The notes: generated from the sequence alone by a model not told the origin. DNA of 64,000 nucleotides from Nostoc sp. FACHB-973 (GCF_014698115.1 NZ_JACJSJ010000001.1:152420-216419), one strand, 5' to 3'. Positions 19,243-29,132 are shown, counted from the stretch's first letter. Numbers and translations are program-made.

Positions 19243-19311
19243 GTGGGGGCTTTGCAAAGTTCCATTTCTGACCAAAGCGCCCCTTTCGTAACGGTTTGAT
19301 GTTAAGTCTAA

Positions 19312-19329
19312 TACCGTAGTTTTACGGTA
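19312..19329 (+). promoter_or_regulatory. Palindrome in murC-murB spacer
   Basis: TACCGTA-GTTT-TACGGTA, a perfect 7-bp inverted repeat 36 bases before murB. It could be an operator or a small mRNA hairpin; there is no T run, so a terminator is unlikely. Confidence 0.35.
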
Positions 19330-19364
19330 AATAAATGTAAAAAATTTACCAATAAAAAGTAAAA

Positions 19365-20366
19365 ATGACCATTTCCCAGGCAGTAGGAAACGTCTGCACA
19401 GCTTCTGCTTTGAATACAAAGAAACAACAAACAGCTAATTCGGTGGAGAACGAGGTAATTTACTTACCCAATACTGATTGTGCGATCAAGTCCCAGGCTT
19501 TCTTGTCAGCATTTACTTCCTATAGAGTTGGGGGAGCAGCCCAATGGTTCGTTGCCCCTCGAAACTTAGAAGCACTGCAAGCAAGTCTTAAATACGCAAA
19601 AGAACGCGATTTAAGAGTGACAACACTGGGAGCGGGTTCTAATTTGCTGGTGAGCGATGGGGGTATATCAGGCTTAGTGATTGCCACTCGTCATCTCCGC
19701 TTCAGCCACTTTGACCCACAAACAGGGCAATTAACCGTTGCGGCTGGAGAATCAATTCCCAGCTTAGCATGGGAAGCCGCATCATTGGGATGGCAAGGAT
19801 TAGAGTGGGCTGTTGGCATTCCTGGCACAGTCGGAGGCGCTGTGGTGATGAATGCAGGGGCACATAATAGCTGTATCGCAGATATGTTAGTTAGTGCCCA
19901 GGTACTTTCACCCGATGGGACGCTGGAAACTCTTACCCCCGATCAACTAGGTTATAGCTACCGGACTTCATTATTGCAAGGTGGCGATCGCATAGTCACC
20001 CAAGCCACCTTACAGCTCACACCAGGTACAGATCCAGCACAAGTTGTGGCAATCACCAAGGAACACAAAAAGCATCGCCTAAGCACTCAACCATATAACT
20101 TCCCCAGTTGTGGCAGTGTGTTCCGCAATCCTAAACCTTACAGCGCTGGCTGGTTAATTGAACAAACTGGTCTCAAAGGCTACCAAATTGGTGGAGCGCA
20201 AGTAGCACAACTCCATGCTAACTTCATCGTTAACCGTGGTGGAGCAAAAGCTAGTGATATCTTCTGTCTGATTCGTCACATCCAACATCAAGTACAAGAA
20301 CGTTGGTCTATTCGGTTAGAGCCAGAAGTCAAAATGCTCGGAGAGTTTCAAGCTGCTTGTGGGTAG
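19365..20366 (+). CDS. murB: UDP-N-acetylenolpyruvoylglucosamine reductase
   Basis: Reduces UDP-GlcNAc-enolpyruvate to UDP-MurNAc with NADPH and FAD. 333 residues; a non-conserved N-terminal leader of about 45 residues precedes the FAD domain ([42 protein letters not shown]). The active-site [10 protein letters not shown] and the C-terminal [15 protein letters not shown] and LEPEVKMLG are present. The reaction it performs comes immediately before that of MurC encoded upstream. A GGGAGTGGGG heptamer tract starts at the stop codon. Confidence 0.96.
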   Translation: MTISQAVGNVCTASALNTKKQQTANSVENEVIYLPNTDCAIKSQAFLSAFTSYRVGGAAQWFVAPRNLEALQASLKYAKERDLRVTTLGAGSNLLVSDGGISGLVIATRHLRFSHFDPQTGQLTVAAGESIPSLAWEAASLGWQGLEWAVGIPGTVGGAVVMNAGAHNSCIADMLVSAQVLSPDGTLETLTPDQLGYSYRTSLLQGGDRIVTQATLQLTPGTDPAQVVAITKEHKKHRLSTQPYNFPSCGSVFRNPKPYSAGWLIEQTGLKGYQIGGAQVAQLHANFIVNRGGAKASDIFCLIRHIQHQVQERWSIRLEPEVKMLGEFQAACG

Positions 20367-20515
20367 GGAGTGGGGAGATGAGGAAGTAGGGGAGCAGGGG
20401 AAGCAGGGGAAGCAGGGGAAGAAGAACTATTGATTATTGGCTGATGCCCAATGCCCAATGCCCCATGCCCCATGCCCCATGCCCTATGCCCCATGCCCTA
20501 TGCCCTATTCCCGAA
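20367..20515. repeat. STRR tract after murB
   Basis: GGGGAGT, AGCAGGGG and then ATGCCCC / ATGCCCT units in series (20455-20510) fill most of the murB-ybaB spacer. Confidence 0.85.
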
Positions 20516-20608
20516 TGCATTAATTATTGGTAAAAAAAGAGGCAAATTACTGACCGCATCTATAATTGAATTTGATTTGTTATTCAACGCACAGGCGTCA
20601 AACTAATT

Positions 20609-20959
20609 ATGACAGGTAAAGGACAAGGATTTGGCTTTGGCTTGGGAAAAATGAAAGAATTAGCTGAAGCTTTTAAGAAAGCACAGCAAGTTCAAGAAGG
20701 CGCAAAGCGACTCCAAGAAGAGTTGGAGCAAATGGAAATTCAAGGAGAGTCTGGCGGTGGTCTGGTCAAGGTAATTGTCAGTGGTAACCAAGAACCTAAG
20801 CGGGTGGAAATTTCTCCAGATGCTTTAGGGGAAGGTGCAGAAGTACTTTCCGATCTTGTAACAGCAGCAATGAAAGAAGCTTACAACAAATCCACAACAA
20901 CAATGCGGGAACGCATGGAAGACTTGACCAGTGGACTTGAGCTTCCTGGATTTCAATAG
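20609..20959 (+). CDS. YbaB/EbfC-family nucleoid-associated protein
   Basis: 116 residues. The family forms dimers that bind DNA and influence nucleoid structure and expression. Visible features: a Gly-rich start ([13 protein letters not shown]), a long helix ([26 protein letters not shown]), the beta strands [24 protein letters not shown] and a C-terminal helix ending in [10 protein letters not shown]. It is commonly found near murC/murB in cyanobacteria, as here. Confidence 0.93.
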   Translation: MTGKGQGFGFGLGKMKELAEAFKKAQQVQEGAKRLQEELEQMEIQGESGGGLVKVIVSGNQEPKRVEISPDALGEGAEVLSDLVTAAMKEAYNKSTTTMRERMEDLTSGLELPGFQ

Positions 20960-21160
20960 TCATTGGTCATTAGTCATTGGTCATTAGTCATTGGTCATTG
21001 GTCATTAGTCATTGGTTTTAGACAAAGCGCAAAGTCTGTAGCAAGATCCCGCAGGGTGTGCCGGCTTCGGGCGAACTGAACTTTGTAAGACAGAACAAAT
21101 GACAAAGCGCAAAGTCTGAGCGCCGGCTTCCGGCGAACTGAACTTTGTAACAGAGGACAA
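20960..21160. repeat. STRR plus imperfect tandem duplication
   Basis: TCATTGG/TCATTAG heptamers (20960-21015) are followed by two imperfect copies of a 60-80 base unit. The copies at 21021-21100 and 21101-21160 share GACAAAGCGCAAAGTCTG and GCGAACTGAACTTTGTAA. The first copy has an extra central segment of about 20 bases. Confidence 0.75.
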
Positions 21161-21204
21161 CTGACAAAAGACAAATGACTATTGACAAAGGACAAAAAAT
21201 ATTT

Positions 21205-21690
21205 ATGCTTTACAAACTTTTGTTTGTCTGCTTAGGTAACATCTGCCGATCGCCATCGGCAGAAAATATCATGAATCATCTCATTGAGCAGGCCGACTTG
21301 AGCGAACACATCCTCTGTGACTCTGCTGGTACATCTAGTTATCACATTGGTAGCCCACCTGACAGACGTATGAGTGCTGCGGCTGCTACCAAGCTGGGAA
21401 TTAAACTGCGTGGTCACGCACGCCAATTTCAAAAATCAGACTTTCAAGAGTTTGATTTAATTTTGGCGATGGATCGAGAGAATTATGACAATATTCTGAC
21501 TCTTGACCTAACTGGGCAGTATCATGACAAAGTGCGTTTGATGTGCGATTTTTGCTCTCGACACAATCTCAAGGAAGTTCCAGACCCATATTATGGTGGG
21601 CAAGAGGGATTTAATCAAGTGATTGATTTACTGATTGATGCTTGTGAAGGTCTGCTTACCTACGTTACCAGCCAAAAACCAATAATCTAA
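21205..21690 (+). CDS. Low molecular weight protein-tyrosine phosphatase
   Basis: 161 residues from the Met of MLYKLLFVC. The P-loop CLGNICRSPSAE (about residues 9-20, Cys nucleophile and Arg) and the C-terminal general-acid loop DPYYGG define the family. It dephosphorylates Tyr or arsenate-type substrates; in bacteria such enzymes often pair with BY-kinases in exopolysaccharide control, and a Wzc-like protein is encoded at 32.9 kb, though not adjacent. Upstream in-frame residues are encoded by repeat DNA, so the start at 21205 is preferred. Confidence 0.9.
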   Translation: MLYKLLFVCLGNICRSPSAENIMNHLIEQADLSEHILCDSAGTSSYHIGSPPDRRMSAAAATKLGIKLRGHARQFQKSDFQEFDLILAMDRENYDNILTLDLTGQYHDKVRLMCDFCSRHNLKEVPDPYYGGQEGFNQVIDLLIDACEGLLTYVTSQKPII

Positions 21691-21785
21691 AGTTATGAGT
21701 TAGGAATTAGGAGTCAGAATTCAGAATTGGTGAATTCAGAAGTTAACTTTTTAACTCCTCACTCCTCACTCTTAACTCTTCACTT

Positions 21786-22469
21786 TTATTCCACCAAACC
21801 ATGCTTAATTGCAAAACGGACTAATTCTGCTCGGTTGCTAGTTGAAGTTTTTCTTAATAAGCTGCTAACGTATTTTTCCACTGTTCGAGGACTCAGATGT
21901 AGCTGATGACCCATGTCGGCATTGGAAAGACCATGAGTTAATAGTTCTAGAACTTCCTGTTCTCTATGAGTTAGAGATGAGTGCAAGTCGGATTTCTGAA
22001 TTTGAGTGGACAGAGAATTATGAGAGTCCACAGTTTTTGTAGAGGGTGAAATGTCCAAACTATCTTTATGAGAAAAGCGGTATTCGGATTGAATAATTTG
22101 CGATCGCTCCAAAAGATTGCGGATTGCTGCTGCTAACTCTTCCAGTTCAAAAGGCTTGGGTAAGTATAAATCGCACCCTGACTGGTAGCCCAAAATTCTT
22201 TCTTGGGTCTTAGTTCTCGCTGTTAATAAAATTACAGGCAATAAACGGAACATTGGTTGTTGACGCACCCGGCGCACTAGTTCATAGCCGTTCATCTGTG
22301 GCATGACAATATCCGTGACAATCAAATCAGGATGATACTCATCCACCATAACCAAAGCCTCTTGACCGTCATTAGCCGTGATCACAGAGTAGCCAGACAG
22401 TTCAAGATAGTCGCTAACAGACAGACGAGTGCCCAGATCATCATCCACTACAAGGATCTTCAAGGGCAT
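21786..22469 (-). CDS. Response regulator with receiver and LuxR-type HTH
   Basis: 227 residues. The receiver (1-118) has Asp10/Asp11, the phospho-acceptor Asp53, Thr83 and Lys105, all intact. A variable linker (about 120-160) leads to a C-terminal LuxR/NarL HTH (LTHREQEVLELLTHGLSNADMG, then LSPRTVEKYVSSLLRKT). It should bind DNA when phosphorylated. It resembles the nitrogen-responsive NrrA/Rre37 group in my memory, but I cannot confirm orthology, and I found no NtcA box upstream. The nearest kinase-like gene (25.8 kb) is degenerate, so its partner is likely elsewhere. Confidence 0.88.
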   Translation of the reverse strand: MPLKILVVDDDLGTRLSVSDYLELSGYSVITANDGQEALVMVDEYHPDLIVTDIVMPQMNGYELVRRVRQQPMFRLLPVILLTARTKTQERILGYQSGCDLYLPKPFELEELAAAIRNLLERSQIIQSEYRFSHKDSLDISPSTKTVDSHNSLSTQIQKSDLHSSLTHREQEVLELLTHGLSNADMGHQLHLSPRTVEKYVSSLLRKTSTSNRAELVRFAIKHGLVE

Positions 22470-23089
22470 GGACAGTACACCCCTAGCATTTTTTTACTCA
22501 GAAATTTGCTTTTACAGCTCCGTCAGTGAACACAGGTAAGAATAGTGTTCTTATGTTTCATACTATGACAGGATTACCAGGTAATGACTGCCTGAGGGTT
22601 GATTTATAAAGAAAGTATTAAATCCTTAGGAAGGGTTAACGAAGTGTAACTCAGCTTCGACTCCCACCTTTACAAGGGATAGACAGCTTTGTAATTTGTA
22701 ACAACTCATCAATAACCTAGAGTAAATGCTCACCTTTGTGTAAATTAATATTGATTTCGACAATAATTTTTCAGTAGCGATCCCCATAAATATCCTTTGT
22801 CCTTTGTCAATAGTTACTTGTCACCGTCCCTTGCGCGTCTCCCTTACGAAAAGTTCAGGGACTAGCAGCCTTTGCTCAGGCTTCTTTGGTTGTTCTTCGC
22901 CCAATGACCAATGATTAATGAGTAAAATCTAGGTAATTTAAAGTTACCAAAAAATTTTTAATTACAAAGTTATAAAAGTTAGATTAGTAGTATACAGTTT
23001 AGCATTTATCGAGGTTACAAAATACACCTTATAATTTATAAATCAATCCAAATAATTTTTTAGGTACATTTAAAGCACACAAATTATCA
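22470..23089. other. 620-base intergenic region without a gene
   Basis: It separates the divergent response regulator and smpB genes. I see a short dispersed-repeat-like patch (about 22790-22925, with CCTTTGTCCTTTGTC and AATGACCAATGATTAATG), an AT-rich segment from 22,930 before smpB, and no convincing RNA gene; tmRNA is not here. Confidence 0.6.
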
Positions 23090-23557
23090 ATGAGTGACAA
23101 GAACGAAGGTTACAAAGTTATTAGTGACAACCGTCAAGCCCGTTATTTGTATGAAATTCTGGAAACTTACGAAGCTGGAATTCAGTTGACAGGAACAGAG
23201 GTCAAGTCGATTCGTGCGGGCAAAGTCAATCTCCAGGATGGCTATGCTTTGCTTCGTGATGGCGAAGCATGGTTAATCAATGTGCATATCTCACCTTACA
23301 CAGCTAGTGGACAATATTTTAATCATGAACCACGGCGTACACGCAAATTGTTGCTGAATCGCCAAGAACTCCGCAAGCTAATTGGCAAAGTAGAACAGCA
23401 GGGTTTAACTTTAGTCCCCTTAAAAATGTATCTCAAACGAGGTTGGGTAAAAGTGAGTATAGCCCTTGGCAAGGGCAAAAAGTTGCATGATAAGCGAGAA
23501 GACCTCAAACGCCGCCAAGACCAGCGTGACATACAACGGGCGATGAAAAACTATTAA
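23090..23557 (+). CDS. smpB: SsrA-binding protein SmpB
   Basis: Delivers tmRNA to stalled ribosomes for trans-translation. 155 residues of the normal family fold: NRQARYLYEILETYEAGIQLTGTEVKSIRAGKVNLQDGYA, EAWLINVHISPY, KRGWVKVSIALGKGKKLHDKREDLKRR, ending in a basic tail. All conserved blocks are present. No ssrA gene was found near it. Confidence 0.97.
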   Translation: MSDKNEGYKVISDNRQARYLYEILETYEAGIQLTGTEVKSIRAGKVNLQDGYALLRDGEAWLINVHISPYTASGQYFNHEPRRTRKLLLNRQELRKLIGKVEQQGLTLVPLKMYLKRGWVKVSIALGKGKKLHDKREDLKRRQDQRDIQRAMKNY

Positions 23558-23737
23558 GAGTCAGTTTTGCCAAACTACCACATCAGAGTGATAAATCCAT
23601 TACTGTGACAAGGATGTTGTATATCTACAGCGTGAGTTGTGAAAATTCTGAGTTTATAGCCGTAGATTGATTCTGCCAATGTTGGAACTCGATACATTGG
23701 TGAGTAACTTTGGATGGCATGAGAGATTTTCACAATT

Positions 23738-24016
23738 ATGAAAAGTAATTTCATTACAGCTGTTGGCGCTGGCGTTCTCACCTTGAGTATGGGAGTTTTG
23801 CCTTTAACTCTATCTGCACAAGCTCAAACAACTACCGATCCTGGAGTTAATACTGCTCCCAGGACGACTACTTACGAGCGCAACGATTTTGATTGGGGTT
23901 GGTTGGGATTAATTGGTCTATTCGGTCTAGCTGGTTTGGCTGGGAGAAAGCGTGACGACGAACCAGCCCGTTACCGCGACCCTAATGCTCCTGGGGCTAC
24001 TAGCTACAGGGACTAA
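23738..24016 (+). CDS. WGxxGxxG family membrane protein
   Basis: 92 residues. A cleavable signal (FITAVGAGVLTLSMGVLPLTLSAQAQ) is followed by a Thr-rich stretch, then DFDWGWLGLIGLFGLAGLAGRKR, the WGxxGxxG hydrophobic motif with basic residues directly after it, and a short charged tail (ARYRDPNAPGATSYRD). The arrangement recalls C-terminal sorting signals, but a 20-residue tail follows. Function unknown. Confidence 0.85.
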   Translation: MKSNFITAVGAGVLTLSMGVLPLTLSAQAQTTTDPGVNTAPRTTTYERNDFDWGWLGLIGLFGLAGLAGRKRDDEPARYRDPNAPGATSYRD

Positions 24017-24052
24017 TAGGATTTTGGATTTTGGATTTTGGATTTTGGATTG
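24013..24052. repeat. GGATTTT heptamer tract
   Basis: Four to five copies of GGATTTT after the WGxxGxxG gene, related to the repeat inside thiL (15163-15204). Confidence 0.85.
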
Positions 24053-24112
24053 GCATTGAAAAATTGTCAGTTGTCAGTTGTTATAAGGAAAACAACTGAC
24101 AATTTATTGATT

Positions 24113-25528
24113 TTAGTTTGGAGCGAATTCTGAGTTAGATGAATTTGTCTGGTTCTGAGCCAAAGGTGTCCAATAGCTAGCAATTAAGGCAACTATCAGC
24201 CACCAAAGGCTATTGACTTCAGGACGATACCAGACAGTATCTACGGTGCCGTGAGCTAGCATACCCAACAAAATAGCGATCGCTCCAATTAACCAAAATC
24301 CCTCTACATTTGTGAGTTGTCGCAATCGTCGCATTTGCAAAAACGCTGCATTCAATGTCACAATTATTAGCCAGAGAAAACAGGCTAAACCAACAAAGCC
24401 AGTTTCTACAGCCACTTCTAGCAAAATCGAATAAGCACTCAAAGCAGTGTAACGAGGACGTTGGTACAGGGGGTAAACTTTATTAAATGAGTTGTGACCA
24501 GGGCCAATACCAAGAATGGGGCGATCGCCAATCATCTCGAACACAGCATCCCACACATTTCGACGAAAATTATTACTGCTATCTTGGCGGTCAGCAAAAA
24601 TACTAAATACCCGTAGGCGCACTGGTTCTAGAAATATTACTGCTAGTAGCAATACCCCGATCAAACTTCCTAAGACAATCGGTAGCGACCAAGTACGCCA
24701 AAAAGGAGGCATTTCCACGCTCTTCCAATAAACTAGCAATGCCATCGCCACTAAAATTGCCACCACAAGTCCAATCCAACCGCCACGACTAAAAGTCAGA
24801 ATTAAGCAGGCAGTATTGACAAGAAACATTGTTAATGCTAGAGCTTTTTTGAGCCAACTTCGCCATGCAAAAATTGCGACTAAGCTAAAAATGACCGCTG
24901 GTAGAAGGTATCCAGCCAACAAGTTGGGATTGCCTAAATAACTGTAGACCCTTGTAGTCTTAGACAAAGGAGATTCAGGGTCAACCCAAGTTGCTAGTGC
25001 TGTGGCTCCAAAAAACCATTGGCGCAAACCATATACACTGACAATTAACGAGACGTGCAGGTAAAGGATGATAATCCAAGACCGGAGGCGAGGTGACCTT
25101 AATACCCTGGCGCAAAGGGCAAATAGTAGCAAATACAGGCTCAAGGTTGCCAAATCGCTAAGGGCTGCCTTTTTAACTGGTGATAAGGCTGTTGCTACTG
25201 CGGCAATTGTCCAGTAGAGCAATACCAATAGGTGAATGGGAGTCACTGACGAGACATTTGTTGTTGCTTCATCAGATAAAGTCAACAGCAGCCAAAATAC
25301 TGCACAAGCTACCAGCAACAAACCGACTAACGTACTCGAAGTAAAAGGCGCAAGGGCATAGACTAAGCACAGTAAAACAGCTGCTAACGCATCTCCCCAC
25401 TGTATCAAGACGCTGGTTTGTCGCCAAGAACCCAATAGTCCCACCAGAGAACGGTGGACGTAACTGGTGGTGAGATATTCTTTGACCGGTAAAGATGATA
25501 AGGTAAATCGTTGCCAGACTAAATTCAT
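24113..25528 (-). CDS. ictB: IctB-family membrane protein (O-antigen ligase-like)
   Basis: About 471 residues starting MNLVWQRFTL. Hydropathy suggests 10 or more membrane spans. A large conserved loop (FEMIGDRPILGIGPGHNSFNKVYPLYQRPRYTALSAYSILLEVAVETGFVG) has the Wzy/WaaL O-antigen ligase signature. IctB was originally described as an inorganic-carbon transport factor in cyanobacteria, but its transport role is disputed and the domain suggests glycan polymerisation or ligation. An upstream in-frame ATG three codons earlier (25537) is possible; neither start has a clear Shine-Dalgarno sequence. Confidence 0.85.
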   Translation of the reverse strand: MNLVWQRFTLSSLPVKEYLTTSYVHRSLVGLLGSWRQTSVLIQWGDALAAVLLCLVYALAPFTSSTLVGLLLVACAVFWLLLTLSDEATTNVSSVTPIHLLVLLYWTIAAVATALSPVKKAALSDLATLSLYLLLFALCARVLRSPRLRSWIIILYLHVSLIVSVYGLRQWFFGATALATWVDPESPLSKTTRVYSYLGNPNLLAGYLLPAVIFSLVAIFAWRSWLKKALALTMFLVNTACLILTFSRGGWIGLVVAILVAMALLVYWKSVEMPPFWRTWSLPIVLGSLIGVLLLAVIFLEPVRLRVFSIFADRQDSSNNFRRNVWDAVFEMIGDRPILGIGPGHNSFNKVYPLYQRPRYTALSAYSILLEVAVETGFVGLACFLWLIIVTLNAAFLQMRRLRQLTNVEGFWLIGAIAILLGMLAHGTVDTVWYRPEVNSLWWLIVALIASYWTPLAQNQTNSSNSEFAPN

Positions 25529-25794
25529 AAAAAACATTGCGATCGATTAGTCTGCCTACGCAGAACTTGGAATCGATCATAATGCGTATAGCGATAAAAA
25601 GGTAATAACGTAGATTACAAATTAGTGATGGCGCTGTTATGCATAACCATCAGTTTCACCTTTAATTCCAAAACATTTCAGGTAATACTAATAAAAGACA
25701 GCTGTTGATTAACCCCTCATCTATTTCATGGACAATAACATTGATTGGAAATATTTTTCTCCAATCCCCAGTTCCCAATCCTCATTGCTGGGAA

Positions 25795-27345
25795 TCAAAC
25801 ATCACTAATTGCTTGTGAGGAAGTCACCAGTTGTAATGGCAAAGAAAGTACATAACGATATCCTGATTCTGGCGAACCTTGAATCAAAATTTGTCCACCA
25901 TGCAACTCTGCCAACTGACAGCTTAACAACAGACCCAAGCTTTCACGAGAAAGACTTCCATTTCCTTTAGCTAAATTTATATCTGAATTAGAAGCGAAGA
26001 AATTTAAGTGGGAATCACTCAAGTTTTGTAACTTGTCCACAGCTACTGGTGAAATATCTGCTTGCTCCTGGCTTGTTTTGCGAGTATTGTAATTTGCTAC
26101 TTCACCTGTTAGTTCTAGTAATGATAAAGAATTGAGGCGGAAGTAGGGATCAACCTCAGTGATTCCGTCTCCCAGCCAAGGATGGGAAACCCAAATAGTA
26201 ACATTGAGGGTATCTTCCTTATAAGAGACATGAATGCGAACAACACTACCTGTAGCTGAAAGTTGAATTACACTAAACATCAGGTGATACAGGATTTGCC
26301 GCACCTTGTCTTTATCTAAAGGCCAAATACGATTGCGTCCCGGTTCGATAGACAGGCGAATATCTTGGTCTCGGCGATTAGCCGCTTCTTCTAAAGTATT
26401 GATAGCTTGTTGACAGAGCATTTCAATATCCACAGGAGCTAGATTTAGCACAGTTGAGTTGTCATCTACAGTTCCTAGTTCGGTAATTTCGTTTACTAGG
26501 GAAAGTAAGTACCGACCACTGTGTTGGATAATTTCCAAATATTCTCTCTGTTTACCTGTCAAAGGCCCATAAATTTCACGTCCTAGAACACTAGCCATAC
26601 CAAGTACGGATGTTAGGGGTGTGCGTAACTCCTGAGTTAGCTGTTCCAAAAGTTGCAGTTTCAGTTGCTTGGTAGAAACAGAGTCACTTTCTAAACTTGA
26701 TGCCGCGATTTTAATCTCGGTGTTACGTTCGTCGTTGAGTGAAAATATAGGAGCTACGGGAGTGCTTGATTCGAGTTTCCCTTGCAGGAGTCGGTTACGC
26801 TCAAATTCACTCATGCTCCAACGAGCGATGATTTGTAAAAACTCAATGTCTCGGTTTGTAAAATTGCGCGGTACTAAATCCATCACCGCTAATGCACCTA
26901 AACAATGTCCTGAAGCATCAATCAGTGGCGCTCCCAAGTAAGCACGAATGCCATAATCTTGCACTAATTTGCTGCTAGCCAATACTGCATCTGTAAGTTT
27001 ATGCGTATCATTAATTACAAATACTTGAAAACTTTCTACTACCTGGGTGCAAAAAGATTCTCTGCGTGAGAGTTGGCGGCTTTGTGCCAAATGATTCATC
27101 AGTCCCAGTCTAGATAAGCCCACTGCGGACTTAAACCAGTGGCGTTCTTGATCCACAAATCCCAAAATGGAAATTGGTGCTTCCAAAAAGTGGGCAGCAG
27201 TTTGAGTGGCTTCTTCAAAAACCGGAATTGTTTCTGGTTGCCGTAAACCTAGTTCTGACAAAGCTTTAAGACGTTGTTGTTCTCTTGTTTCCTGAGAAGT
27301 CCAACCATCCTTTAGGGCAAATAATTTGTTTTCAGGCTCTACCAT
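25795..27345 (-). CDS. GAF-domain protein with degenerate histidine kinase module
   Basis: About 516 residues. An N-terminal GAF domain (about 45-190: AAHFLEAPISILGFVDQERHW, AYLGAPLIDASGHCLGALAVMD) is followed by a DHp-like helix pair with LTQELRTPLTSVLGMA. The residue at the phospho-accepting His position is Gln (about residue 240 of the longer form). The ATP domain is also eroded: QILYHLMFSVIQLS replaces the N box and DGITE the G1 box, although a late SCQLAELHGGQI segment is kept. It is probably a ligand-binding or scaffold pseudokinase. Start GTG (27351) or ATG (27345) are both possible. Confidence 0.82.
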   Translation of the reverse strand: MVEPENKLFALKDGWTSQETREQQRLKALSELGLRQPETIPVFEEATQTAAHFLEAPISILGFVDQERHWFKSAVGLSRLGLMNHLAQSRQLSRRESFCTQVVESFQVFVINDTHKLTDAVLASSKLVQDYGIRAYLGAPLIDASGHCLGALAVMDLVPRNFTNRDIEFLQIIARWSMSEFERNRLLQGKLESSTPVAPIFSLNDERNTEIKIAASSLESDSVSTKQLKLQLLEQLTQELRTPLTSVLGMASVLGREIYGPLTGKQREYLEIIQHSGRYLLSLVNEITELGTVDDNSTVLNLAPVDIEMLCQQAINTLEEAANRRDQDIRLSIEPGRNRIWPLDKDKVRQILYHLMFSVIQLSATGSVVRIHVSYKEDTLNVTIWVSHPWLGDGITEVDPYFRLNSLSLLELTGEVANYNTRKTSQEQADISPVAVDKLQNLSDSHLNFFASNSDINLAKGNGSLSRESLGLLLSCQLAELHGGQILIQGSPESGYRYVLSLPLQLVTSSQAISDV

Positions 27346-27959
27346 TGCCACTGCTACCTTAATAATTTATCGATACTGTAAATTGATATGTGCCCTATTT
27401 CTGGGTTATCAATTGCTATTTTTAAGCATTCCCTAATTTTGCCTCTGACAAACAAGTTTGAGGCAAAAATTTTTTACCTCTTCCACTAAGTCGCCTACGG
27501 AGTCTTTGCCAGTTACTATTTACTGGTACTGAATGTTATCTATTGATCGCTGGTGTAGTCTCTATTACTTCAGATTTTGCAATCAGACAGCGTTAGATTT
27601 GGATTCAGTCAGGGTAACCTAACCTTAAGGATACTAGAAAGGGTCTATGATTCTTGATGTACAGAACGGAAAATTTCTGTTAGTATATTTAACGTAAATT
27701 TACTTAAAAATAATCATATTAATGTAATTTTTATTAGCAAATTTTACTGACGACATCTAGTACCGCTGCGCCGAATTCCAAGTTCAAAATTTGTCTGGAA
27801 AAGTTGAGGCACTGCGTTGGACAGCGAGCAAGGTATTTTTCAGAAAAGTAATTTATTGCTGTGGTAAACAACAGTCAATTACATCAAACCTTTGTAATTT
27901 TAGTTTGTAATAAACCACAAGTAAACACGAATAGATAGCGAATTTGAGGGCAACTGATA
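27346..27959. other. 614-base intergenic region without a gene
   Basis: Between divergent genes. AT-rich, no STRR tract and no open frame of note. It presumably holds both promoters; I cannot place specific boxes with confidence. Confidence 0.6.
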
Positions 27960-29132
27960 ATGAATAAAATGGCTATTAGAGTTCCTTTTGTAGACCTGAA
28001 GTTACAACACGAGCCAATTCAAACGCAACTGCAAAATGCAATCCAATCTGTATTGGAACGAGGGGATTTTATTTTAGGGCAAGCACTCTCAGATTTTGAA
28101 GCGGCATTTGCGGCTGTGTCTGGGGCAGAATATGGAGTTGGTGTGGCATCTGGAACAGATGCGATCGCCTTGGGATTGCAAGCGTGTAATATTGGTGCTG
28201 GCGATGAAGTGATTTTACCTGCAAACACTTTTATTGCAACCTTGATTGGAGTCTTACGCGCTGGTGCCAAGCCAATTTTAGTAGATTGCGATCGCCAAAC
28301 AGCTTTAATTGATTTAGAAGCAGCAGCAAAAGCAATTACGCCTCAGACTAAAGCAATTATTCCTGTGCATCTTTATGGTCAAATGGTATCACCACAGGAT
28401 TTATTGGACTTTGCTGATACCTACAAAGTGCTAATTTTTGAAGACGCAGCACAAGCGCATCTCGCCCAAAGAGATGGATATCACGCTGGTTCAGTAGGAA
28501 TAGCAGCAGCTTTCAGTTTCTATCCCAGCAAAAATTTGGGAGCATTTGGGGATGGAGGAATGCTACTAACACGAAATTCCGATGTTGCCCAGAAGATGGT
28601 ACGCTTGCGAAATTATGGCGCATCGCAAAAATATTTTCACACTGAACCAGGCACAAATAGCCGCTTAGATACATTGCAAGCAGCTATCTTGCATGAGAAA
28701 CTACCATATTTGCCACAGTGGAATCGCGATCGCTTGACTATTGCCCAAGAATATGATGTAGAATTAGCACCTTTAGCAACTGCTGGCATTATCCCCATCG
28801 AAAACCAAAGTGGCGCAGGACATGTTTATCATCTTTATGTGATTAAAATTGATGATTCTTGCCCCATAGAACGCCAGGAACTCCAAGAACAACTAACAGC
28901 AGCGGGAATTCAGACTGGTATTCATTACCCAATTCCTTGTCATCTCCAGCCAGCGTTTACCTACTTAGGGTATCAGCCTGGAGATTTTCCCCAAGCAGAA
29001 AATTTATCAAAGCAAATATTATCATTACCTATGTATCCTGGTTTGAGCAGTAGCCAAATCAAAGAAGTTGTAGCAGCGATCGCCAATGCAGTCTCAACAA
29101 ATTCTCAGCAGTCATTAGTCATTAGTCATTAG
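27960..29132 (+). CDS. DegT/DnrJ/EryC1/StrS aminotransferase
   Basis: 390 residues. A PLP-dependent sugar aminotransferase: GVASGTDAIALGL, NTFIATLIGVLRAGAKPILVD, FEDAAQAHLA and the PLP-lysine motif FYPSKNLGAFGDGGM (Lys near 190) are clear. It likely makes an amino-sugar nucleotide for surface polysaccharide; it stands at the head of the exosortase/exopolysaccharide block. The final residues SLVISH and the stop are encoded by TCATTAG heptamers, so its C-terminus runs into repeat DNA. The start could be either Met1 or Met4. Confidence 0.92.
   Translation: MNKMAIRVPFVDLKLQHEPIQTQLQNAIQSVLERGDFILGQALSDFEAAFAAVSGAEYGVGVASGTDAIALGLQACNIGAGDEVILPANTFIATLIGVLRAGAKPILVDCDRQTALIDLEAAAKAITPQTKAIIPVHLYGQMVSPQDLLDFADTYKVLIFEDAAQAHLAQRDGYHAGSVGIAAAFSFYPSKNLGAFGDGGMLLTRNSDVAQKMVRLRNYGASQKYFHTEPGTNSRLDTLQAAILHEKLPYLPQWNRDRLTIAQEYDVELAPLATAGIIPIENQSGAGHVYHLYVIKIDDSCPIERQELQEQLTAAGIQTGIHYPIPCHLQPAFTYLGYQPGDFPQAENLSKQILSLPMYPGLSSSQIKEVVAAIANAVSTNSQQSLVISH

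Noticed and set aside
21786..22469. Naming the response regulator nrrA
   Set aside because: Similarity is from memory only and no NtcA site was found upstream; left as a family call.
22470..23089. tmRNA or 6S RNA beside smpB
   Set aside because: No tag-peptide reading frame, tRNA-like ends or long stem typical of these RNAs could be seen.
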